Origin: Deinococcus detaillensis
GTDB lineage: Bacteria > Deinococcota > Deinococci > Deinococcales > Deinococcaceae
Length of the DNA: 64,000 nt
NCBI RefSeq assembly: GCF_007280555.1
Contig: NZ_VKDB01000001.1
Location: 310,001-374,000, forward strand
Direction of reading: 5' to 3'
The position numbers were made by a program, and so were the translations under genes. The notes beneath the pieces are model-generated. The model was given only the letters and a program-made list of their open reading frames with translations. It was not told the DNA's origin and did no database searches. Positions 55,556-64,000 of this stretch are shown here, one piece after another (positions within the stretch are counted from its first letter, which is position 1; the number at the start of each line of letters is the position of its first letter).

Positions 55556-56806
55556 TCAGATCACGAACTCGCCCGCCCGCATCACGGGTTCGCGCTGCCC
55601 ATCTTTGGTAATGCCGTCCACGTTCATCTCGGGGCTGCCGATCATCCAGTCGACGTGCAGCAGCGAGTCGTTCCCGCCCTTGGCCTCAAAGGTGTCGCTG
55701 TTTTCCACGCCGCCCTCAATGTTAAAGCGGTAAGCACTGCCGATGGCGATGTGTGAGGCGGCGTTTTCATCATAGAGGGTGTTATAGAAAAACAAGCCGC
55801 TCTGGCTGATCGGTGAGGAATTCGGCACCAACGCCACTTCGCCGAGGCGGTGACTGCCCTCGTCGGTGTCGATGAGTTGCCTGAGTACGTCTTGCCCGCT
55901 TTCGGCGCTGGCTTCCGCCACCCGCCCGCCTTCAAAGCGGACGCGAATGCCTGAAAGCAGCACGCCGTTGTAGCTCAGCGGTTTGGTGCTGACCACCGTG
56001 CCCTCGGTGCGCAGGCGGTGCGGAGCGGTCCAGACTTCTTCGGTGGGCATGTTGGCAGTAAATTCGGTGCCGCTGGGCGTGAAACTGGTGCCGCCGCCCC
56101 AGATGTGATCGTCGGCGAGGCCCACCGTCAAATCCGTTTCTCCCCCCTTGAAGTGCAACGCCGCGTATTGCTTATCAGTCAGGATCTGCTTGCGGGCGTG
56201 CAATTTGCCCAAGTGCCCTTTCCACGCGCCCACCGGGTCAGCTTGATCGGCGCGGGTGGCTTTGAAGATGGCGTCCCAGTACAGCTGGACGGCTTCTTCG
56301 GGGCTGGCCTCGGGGAAGATCAGCTGGGCGCTTTCTGGCAGCGGCGCGGTGATCAGGTTCCAGTTGAGCTGGTTGGTCATGACTTGCAGGCTGTAGGGTC
56401 TACGGTAAGTAGACAAGGCCCGCTGATGGGTGGCGAGGTCTTTAGGATTTGCCCCCGCGTGTAAGTTGGGATTGGTGGCCCGAATGGCGATCACTGCGCC
56501 GCCCGCGTTGGCGGTTTCCAGCTCGGCGTCCACCCGCCATTTGCTGATCTCACCGAAGCTATCTTCCGGGGCGAGTTCAAAGCGGGCTTTTTGCACGTCG
56601 TCGTCGTCCCAGCGTACGTCGGCAAAGCTGGCTCCGGCCTTGTAAGCGCTTCTGACGATGGCGCGGGCCAGGGGCGCACTCTCGACCGGCGACTGCACCA
56701 GCACCCGCTGGCCTGCGCTCAGGCCCAGCCCCACCTGCACGGCGAGGTCGGCGTAATTCTGAAGTTTTTGCTCGAAGCTCAGTTCACTCGAATTTGGTTG
56801 GGTCAT
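55556..56806 (-). CDS. M29-family aminopeptidase (AmpS/aminopeptidase T)
   Basis: 416 residues. Thermophilic metalloaminopeptidase family known from Thermus. [72 protein letters not shown] (in part) and [16 protein letters not shown] contain the metal-binding Glu, His and Asp. ATG 56806 is 7 nt after TATGCT on the minus strand, favouring it over the upstream in-frame ATG. Confidence 0.92.
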   Translation of the reverse strand: MTQPNSSELSFEQKLQNYADLAVQVGLGLSAGQRVLVQSPVESAPLARAIVRSAYKAGASFADVRWDDDDVQKARFELAPEDSFGEISKWRVDAELETANAGGAVIAIRATNPNLHAGANPKDLATHQRALSTYRRPYSLQVMTNQLNWNLITAPLPESAQLIFPEASPEEAVQLYWDAIFKATRADQADPVGAWKGHLGKLHARKQILTDKQYAALHFKGGETDLTVGLADDHIWGGGTSFTPSGTEFTANMPTEEVWTAPHRLRTEGTVVSTKPLSYNGVLLSGIRVRFEGGRVAEASAESGQDVLRQLIDTDEGSHRLGEVALVPNSSPISQSGLFFYNTLYDENAASHIAIGSAYRFNIEGGVENSDTFEAKGGNDSLLHVDWMIGSPEMNVDGITKDGQREPVMRAGEFVI

Positions 56807-56919
56807 GCTCGGCAGCATACGCCGCTTTGGGGGCAGCGTAACCCCCAGCCCGCCTTCAGTTTGAAGTATCGCTCAATGGCCTCCCAGTAGGGCTGAAGGC
56901 AGATTGAAAACGGGGCCGC

Positions 56920-56948
56920 TTGACCCGGCCTCCAAACTCCGCTACACT
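56920..56948 (+). promoter_or_regulatory. Promoter of tRNA-Pro(GGG)
   Basis: TTGACC (56920-56925), 17-nt spacer, TACACT (56943-56948), 17 bp before the tRNA. Confidence 0.8.
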
Positions 56949-56965
56949 GCCCGTCGCTGGTTTGA

Positions 56966-57042
<77 letters not shown>

Positions 57043-57048
57043 GCACGG

Positions 57049-57078
57049 AACTTCCTCTGAAATGGGGGAGTTTTTTTG
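57049..57078 (+). terminator. Terminator after tRNA-Pro(GGG)
   Basis: AACTTCC (57049-57055) pairs with GGGAGTT (57066-57072, one wobble), then seven T residues. The stem is short but the T tract is good. Confidence 0.65.
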
Positions 57079-57171
57079 TGTTTGACGGGTTTGGCTCGAA
57101 CCGTATTTATCTTCAATTGGTGCCTTCACTCACTAAGCCATCCGGCGCACACTCACGCCCGCCCCCGCCTT

Positions 57172-57177
57172 TATACT
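57172..57177 (+). promoter_or_regulatory. -10 box of mutS2 (leaderless promoter)
   Basis: TATACT ends 7 nt before GTG 57185. Confidence 0.55.
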
Positions 57178-57184
57178 GAGGGGC

Positions 57185-59479
<2,295 letters not shown>

Positions 59480-59535
59480 GTATTAGAGGCTGGACAGTGC
59501 CAATAGCCTAAGCGTTCAGCGTTCGCTGCTGCTGC

Positions 59536-59780
59536 CCCACCCCCCAGCCCCCGCCCCAGTGGGGCGAGGGAGTGAGTCGCTGCGCTCGGCTGGAGCTTCC
59601 AGCGTTCCGGTAGGTTACTTGTGTCAACATTCCAGACTGTCGGGCATTGGTGTAGTGGGCACTGTGCTCAAGACCTGTCCTTAATGGGCGAGGTGGAAGG
59701 CGGTATTCGTTTCAGGTTTTTGCTTCTTCCGCTTGAGGGGAGAGGTTGGGACTCGCAGAGCTGAGAAGCAGAGGGAGTGA
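59536..59780. repeat. Dispersed intergenic repeat, copy A
   Basis: About 245 bp filling most of the gap between convergent mutS2 and the kinase gene. It is clearly homologous to copy B (62536-62818): both begin CCCACCCCCCAGC, share GGAAGGCGGTATTCGT exactly (59695-59710) and the GTCGCTGCGCT, TTCCAGC-TTCCGG, and GAGGTTGGGACT blocks in the same order. No transposase or intact protein frame. Copy A lacks a 39-nt segment present near the start of copy B. Confidence 0.85.
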
Positions 59781-59806
59781 ACCCCAGACGCCTTCCTACC
59801 CCCGCT

Positions 59807-61564
59807 CTAAGCCTGCGGTAGCCGTGCCTCGATCTTGGTGCCGCGTCCTTCGCCGCTTTCTACTCGGTACTGACCGCCGCGCGTTTCGACCCGTTCGCGC
59901 ATCTGGGTCAGGCCTAAGCCGCCCGCGCTGCTGACCCGTCCCGAAACCTGAGAGAAGTCAAAGCCCTGTCCGTCGTCTTCTACGGTCAGCCGGACGCTGT
60001 GGTTGCCGATCAAACTGACCACCACGTTGGCGGCTTTAGCGTGCTTGGCCACGTTGTTGAGGCTCTCCTGCAAAATGCGGAAAATCACGGCCTCATCGCC
60101 GGGAGCGAGGTGAATGTCGCCCTGAATGTCGAGCTGCACTTTGACGCGGTGCTGTTCGCCGAAATCCAGCACGTAGCGCCGCACGGTTTCGAGCAGGCCG
60201 TAGCGCTCCAAGTCGATGGGCCGCAGCGCGAAAATGCTGCGCCGCACCTCCCGAATCTGCTCACGCAGCAGCGCTCCGGCTTCCTGCACGCCCAGCAGCG
60301 CCTGAGGGGGGTTGCTGCTGATCTGACGGCCCACCACGTCCAGTTTGATGGCGCAAAACGCCAGCGACTGCGCCACTCCGTCGTGAATTTCGCGGGCGAT
60401 GCGGTTGCGCTCCTCACCGATGGCCAGCTCTTCCGAGTAGAGGTAAGCGCGGGCGTTTCTGACTGCCAACGTCGCCTGTGAAGCCAGCAGCGCCAGCAGC
60501 GGCGTGCGCTCCTGCTCGAGGCCGTCGCCGCCCAGTACGATCACGCCCACCAGGCCGTCTTCGGCGTGCAGGGGCAGGCCCAGCGCCGCCTTCACACCGG
60601 GAAACATCTCGGCGGCTTCTGCGGGGCTGGCTACCCCTGGCTGCCCACCCTCGGCCACCCGCCGCACGAAATCGGGGAGCGGGCCGCCGCTGCGAATCAC
60701 GCCGCTGGGGTCGCGGGCATATTCGAGCCGCAGCACGCCGTCTTGATCCGTCAGAAATGCGGCGCGGGCGCTGGCCTGTACCCGTCCGGCGATGGTGCCG
60801 GTGACGCGGGCCAGTAAGCGCTGCATATTGCGCTCGGCGCGGATCGACTGATCGACTTCAAACAGGGTAATCAAATCACGGGTACGCCGCTGGGTGCTGA
60901 CCACTGCGCTGCCCAACTCCGAACTGATCGCTGAAATCAGTTCGCGGGTGTCGCTGCTGGGCGGGGTATCAAAGCTCAGGGTCAGTTCGCCCAAGTGCTC
61001 GCCGCTGACCCGCAGAGTTTCGTTGACGAGGTAGCGTCCCCCTTCACCGAGTCGGCGGCTCAGGCCTTCCTGAGCGCTGCGGCTCGCCACGCCCTGCTCG
61101 TCTTGAACGTTGCCGCGCAGTTTGGCCTGCACCGACACCGCGCCGGTGGCTGCCTGGGTGCCGCGCACCGCCACGTCCAGCAAGCTCTCGAGGTCGGCGG
61201 GTTCAGAGACTTCTCGCATCAGGTGTTGCAGGGCGCTCATGCGCTGGTGCGAGGCGCTGAGCTCGGCGTACAGGCCGCGCAGCTCGCCCTCGGCTTGCTC
61301 GCGGGCCTGCACACCCTCGGCGATCCACTGGATGGTAAAAAAGGTGACCAGCGGCCCAGCGAGGCCGTAAAACGCCAAGTGCGCCAAGCGGCCAAAGTTG
61401 GCGTCGCCTAGCGGAATAAACCACTCCTCGTAAGTCACCACCACCAGCACGATCAAGAGCGGCATCAGGTTGCGGGTCAGCAGCACCGTGCGCGACAGCG
61501 GTGTGTGCTCGGCGGTTTCTAAACCGCTGGCAAGGTATTCGGGGGCAGAGGGAGGCACGCTCAC
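59807..61564 (-). CDS. GAF-domain sensor histidine kinase (NarL-type partner)
   Basis: 585 residues. Two N-terminal membrane spans (about 28-45, 62-85), a coiled segment, two GAF-like regions (about 115-230 and 245-380), HisKA_3 dimerisation domain with phospho-His394 (IAREIHDGVAQSLAF) and a HATPase domain (LNNVAKHAKAANV, DDGQGFDF, GGLGLTQMRERV). Such kinases pair with LuxR-type response regulators; none is adjacent. GTG 61564 is 6 nt after TAGAGT. Confidence 0.92.
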   Translation of the reverse strand: MSVPPSAPEYLASGLETAEHTPLSRTVLLTRNLMPLLIVLVVVTYEEWFIPLGDANFGRLAHLAFYGLAGPLVTFFTIQWIAEGVQAREQAEGELRGLYAELSASHQRMSALQHLMREVSEPADLESLLDVAVRGTQAATGAVSVQAKLRGNVQDEQGVASRSAQEGLSRRLGEGGRYLVNETLRVSGEHLGELTLSFDTPPSSDTRELISAISSELGSAVVSTQRRTRDLITLFEVDQSIRAERNMQRLLARVTGTIAGRVQASARAAFLTDQDGVLRLEYARDPSGVIRSGGPLPDFVRRVAEGGQPGVASPAEAAEMFPGVKAALGLPLHAEDGLVGVIVLGGDGLEQERTPLLALLASQATLAVRNARAYLYSEELAIGEERNRIAREIHDGVAQSLAFCAIKLDVVGRQISSNPPQALLGVQEAGALLREQIREVRRSIFALRPIDLERYGLLETVRRYVLDFGEQHRVKVQLDIQGDIHLAPGDEAVIFRILQESLNNVAKHAKAANVVVSLIGNHSVRLTVEDDGQGFDFSQVSGRVSSAGGLGLTQMRERVETRGGQYRVESGEGRGTKIEARLPQA

Positions 61565-61613
61565 CCCCCGACTCTACAGCGGCCCACTCGCCTTGACCGT
61601 AGCCGGGGCGCGT

Positions 61614-62474
61614 TCAGGATGAACTTTGTGGAGTTCCTGTTTGCGGCTCGGTGGGCGCGTCTTGCGCTTTTCCTGGCTCGACTCCCTCGGCCTGAACGCG
61701 CCCAACTTTCCACTGGACTTGCCGCAGCAGTCCACGGGCCAGCCGCACTTCCGCCGAGCTCAACGCGCCCCGGTCGAGCGCCACCCGCCACAGCCGCAAG
61801 GTGTGCCGCGCCCGCACCGCGTCGGTGTAGCCGGTGAGCATCATCACTTCTCGGAGGTGGCCGTACAGCCCTTCCATCTCGCTACTCAGGGCCGTTTTGC
61901 GGCTAGGAAACTCCAGGAGGGCGTTCTCCTCGGTGAGTGTGGTGGGGCCAGCCACTCTGGGGCGCTCGGCCTGCAAAAACTCGTAGCAGGTCAGTAGCAC
62001 CGCTTGGGCGAGGTTGAGGCTGGCATAGGCCGCTGTCGGCACCAGCATCGTGACGCGGCAAAGTTCGAGGTCGGCATTGTTCAGGCCCGATTCCTCCGGC
62101 CCGAATACTAGGGCGGCCGACTGCGCGGCCAGCACCAGAGGGCGGACTTGAGCCGGGTGCTGCGGCGGTGCGAGGTCGGCGCGGATGCGGGCACTGGTAC
62201 CCACCACCAGATCGCACTCGGCCACCGCTTCTTTGAGGGTGGCGTAGATTTTGGCGCTGTCGAGCAGGGAAGCGGCGTGAACGGCCATTGCCCGGCTGGC
62301 TGAGTCCTTATAGTCACAGCGGGGCGCGACAATTCGCAGATCGCTGGCTCCCATATTGAGCATCGCCCGCGCCGCCGCGCCGACATTACCTGAAGTTTTG
62401 GGAGAGACCAGGACGACGGCAAGGTTCAAGTTGAGCACAGTCACGCTGGGCATGGTAGCGCTTTGGGGTTGCAT
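61614..62474 (-). CDS. SpoU-family RNA 2'-O-methyltransferase (TrmJ-like)
   Basis: 286 residues. SPOUT knot: NLAVVLVSPKTSGNVGAAARAMLNMGA, LVFGPEESGLNNADLELC and LVPTAAYASLNLAQAVLLTCYEF. This group methylates tRNA Nm32 (TrmJ) or similar sites. The C-terminal 100 residues are a helical extension ending in a Gly/Thr/Pro/Gln tail. ATG 62474 is tentatively chosen as the first in-frame start after a TAGTCT box (complement of 62504-62509); 62453 is an alternative. Confidence 0.85.
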   Translation of the reverse strand: MQPQSATMPSVTVLNLNLAVVLVSPKTSGNVGAAARAMLNMGASDLRIVAPRCDYKDSASRAMAVHAASLLDSAKIYATLKEAVAECDLVVGTSARIRADLAPPQHPAQVRPLVLAAQSAALVFGPEESGLNNADLELCRVTMLVPTAAYASLNLAQAVLLTCYEFLQAERPRVAGPTTLTEENALLEFPSRKTALSSEMEGLYGHLREVMMLTGYTDAVRARHTLRLWRVALDRGALSSAEVRLARGLLRQVQWKVGRVQAEGVEPGKAQDAPTEPQTGTPQSSS

Positions 62475-62535
62475 TGGAATGGGTCTTTTCAAACTGGACT
62501 GGAAGACTATCTTCACGCTTTAGCTTTCGCTTTTT

Positions 62536-62818
62536 CCCACCCCCCAGCAGGCAGGCGTCCTTATGGGCGTCCGTTTTGCACAAGAAGCCCCCTCCCGGTG
62601 GCGAGGGAGCAAGTCGCTGCGCTTGTCATGGAGTTTCCAGCATTCCGGCAGGCCACTCGCGCCGACTTTCCACACTGTGGGGCGGTCAAGCTGTGGGCGC
62701 TGTGCAAAAGACCTACCCATACTGGGCGAGCTGGAAGGCGGTATTCGTCCCAGGTTCTTTGGTTGCTCTTATTTGAGGGGGGGAGGTTGGGACTTACCAG
62801 CTCGCCGAGAGGGGGTGA
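62536..62818. repeat. Dispersed intergenic repeat, copy B
   Basis: About 283 bp between the methyltransferase gene start and the glgA end, same orientation as copy A. It carries an extra 39 nt after the first 13 nt containing GGCGTCC twice. Short open frames (containing AALVMEFPAFRQATRA) run through it, but they follow the repeat rather than a conserved protein. Confidence 0.85.
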
Positions 62819-62851
62819 GTGAGCGCTGGTGATTCCCCTCCCGACTCCGCC

Positions 62852-64000
62852 CTACTCCGCCGCCACCTGCTGGTAAATCTCCAAGTAGCGCTTGGCTGGC
62901 CCCTTCCACGAAAAATCTAACGGCAAGCCGCGTTTGGCGCGGGCATTCCACGTTTTGGGCTTGCTGACGGCGGCCTCGGCCCGGCCCAGCGCTTCCAAAA
63001 AGGCGGCGGGGGTGGGGTCGTCAAACAAAAAGCCGATGTCCCCCGGTACGGTGTCAGCCAGCCCTCCGGTGCGGCGGGCAACCGGCGGAGTGCCGTAGCG
63101 CAGGGCGATCATCTGTGATAGCCCGCACGGCTCGAAGCGGCTGGGCATGGCAAAGGCGTGCGCTCCAGCGTACAGGCGGTGTGACAGGCTTTCGTTCATG
63201 CCTTTGACGTGCCGCACGCGCGGCGAACTTTGCGCCCACACTGAAAAAGCAGTTTCGAGTTGAGTGTCGCCGCTGCCCAGCAGCACCAGATTCCACTTTT
63301 TGACGATCTCTGGCATGGCCGAGAGCAAAATGTCGAGGCCCTTCTGGGTGGCGAGGCGTGCGACGCAGCTCAAAATCGGGGCGTCGTCGAGGTGAAACTC
63401 TTGTCTGAGGGCGGCGATGTTGGCTTCTTTGGTGGCCATCGTGCCGTAAGGCAAAACGTGGCCGTCGGTGCGCGGGTTCCAGCGCTCTTGATCTAAGCCG
63501 TTGATGACGCCGGAGAGCTTGCCCTCGGCCAGCCGGGTTTGCAGCACGCCTTCTAGGCCCTCACCAAATTCGGGGGTGGTAATTTCTTTGGCGTAGGTCG
63601 GGCTGACGGTGGTGACGTGTCCGGCATACACCAGCCCCGCTTTCATTAGGTTGAGGTCGCCGTAAAATTCAACGCCCTCGGGAGTGTCCACCCATTCGGG
63701 CAGGCCCGTCCAGCCGAAGCTGTCATCGATGTTCCAGCGGCCTTGATACTGCAAATTGTGGATGGTAAAGACGCTGGGCACGTGGCGCAACTTGGCGTGG
63801 GCCACCACCAGTCCGGCAGCCCAGTCATGGCCGTGCAGCACGTCAAAGCGGATGCCCACTGCGGCCAGAACCGGCAAGACCAAGCGTCCCCACACCGAAA
63901 AGCGCTCCACATCATTACTGTGGTAGATGCCGGGGCGCTTGAAAGCGGGCGTTTCCAAAAACAAAAAGCGCACGCCGCCCTCATTGATCTCGCCCAGCCG
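62852..64000 (-). CDS. glgA: Glycogen (starch) synthase, N-terminus cut by window edge
   Basis: 382 visible residues; the gene continues past 64000. GT5 glycosyltransferase that extends alpha-1,4-glucan from ADP-glucose. FDVLHGHDWAAGLVVAHAKL, YQGRWNIDDSFGWTGLP, VSPTYAKEI, SGVINGLDQERWNP, and the C-terminal MPSRFEPCGLSQMIALRYGTPPVARRTGGLADTV (in part) with catalytic Glu are typical. The missing part includes the N-terminal KxGG ADP-glucose motif. No other glg gene is in the window. Confidence 0.94.
   Translation of the reverse strand, partial: RLGEINEGGVRFLFLETPAFKRPGIYHSNDVERFSVWGRLVLPVLAAVGIRFDVLHGHDWAAGLVVAHAKLRHVPSVFTIHNLQYQGRWNIDDSFGWTGLPEWVDTPEGVEFYGDLNLMKAGLVYAGHVTTVSPTYAKEITTPEFGEGLEGVLQTRLAEGKLSGVINGLDQERWNPRTDGHVLPYGTMATKEANIAALRQEFHLDDAPILSCVARLATQKGLDILLSAMPEIVKKWNLVLLGSGDTQLETAFSVWAQSSPRVRHVKGMNESLSHRLYAGAHAFAMPSRFEPCGLSQMIALRYGTPPVARRTGGLADTVPGDIGFLFDDPTPAAFLEALGRAEAAVSKPKTWNARAKRGLPLDFSWKGPAKRYLEIYQQVAAE

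Noticed and set aside
62463..62832. Protein-like frames with AALVMEFPAFRQATRA
   Set aside because: They lie entirely in the dispersed repeat and follow its sequence; copy A does not keep the frame.

Overview
The window is a high-GC chromosomal segment most consistent with the genus Deinococcus. The evidence is a HU protein with a Lys/Ala/Pro-rich N-terminal tail, a poxvirus-type topoisomerase IB, a Thermus-type 7Fe ferredoxin, RecX, MutS2, a separate pyrR-pyrB-pyrC operon, and many genes whose start codon lies only 6-9 nt after a TANNNT -10 box. That last pattern implies leaderless transcripts. Identity to species level cannot be read from the sequence alone.

Layout. 1-4044 (+): end of the ribosomal protein operon (rplF partial, rplR, rpsE, rpmD, rplO, secY) and adk. 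4129-10555 (mostly -): citrate synthase, a class III aminotransferase, topoisomerase IB with uracil-DNA glycosylase, a LuxR-type regulator and a cytoplasmic HtrA-like protease whose PDZ domain is split by a Gly/Arg-rich insert. 10716-12733 (+): a small membrane protein, a long regulatory-looking leader region, a xanthorhodopsin-class proton-pump rhodopsin, and a tightly linked two-helix membrane protein. 12756-16679 (-): tam, ychJ-like, a split mnmC/mnmD pair and a PIG-L deacetylase. 16740-19206 (+): GCS2 ligase, psd, DedA. 19336-27739 (mostly -): CAP-domain lipoprotein, RicT/PSP1 protein, the pyr operon (leader peptide with attenuator, pyrR, pyrB, an AT-rich metallophosphatase, pyrC) and secreted or membrane proteins, with kynA on +. 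27839-32128: ABC-F ATPase with a C-terminal extension, rpsT, recX, tRNA-Pro(CGG), phosphoesterase. 32132-36825: speE-like, pheA, amidase, yqgE, aldo/keto reductase. 37083-41340 (+): sucA-sucB. 41421-45658: small metabolic genes, ferredoxin and hypothetical genes. 46274-50224 (-): a four-gene OpuC-type osmoprotectant ABC transporter. 50558-56806: hup, ThiF-like protein, an isochorismatase-like pseudoenzyme, M42 peptidase, P450, DUF2383 protein, M29 peptidase. 56966-64000: tRNA-Pro(GGG), mutS2, a sensor kinase, a TrmJ-like methylase and glgA (partial), with two copies of a dispersed repeat.

Most of the window is core metabolism and information processing. The most distinctive parts are the rhodopsin locus with its elaborate 0.6-kb upstream region and possible partner protein, the pyr leader with two competing-looking hairpins, an isolated promoter-terminator pair that would make an RNA of about 50 nt, mirrored leaderless promoters between pheA and an amidase gene, and a roughly 250-280 bp dispersed repeat. 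No phage, insertion sequence, CRISPR array, toxin-antitoxin pair or obvious defence island was seen.
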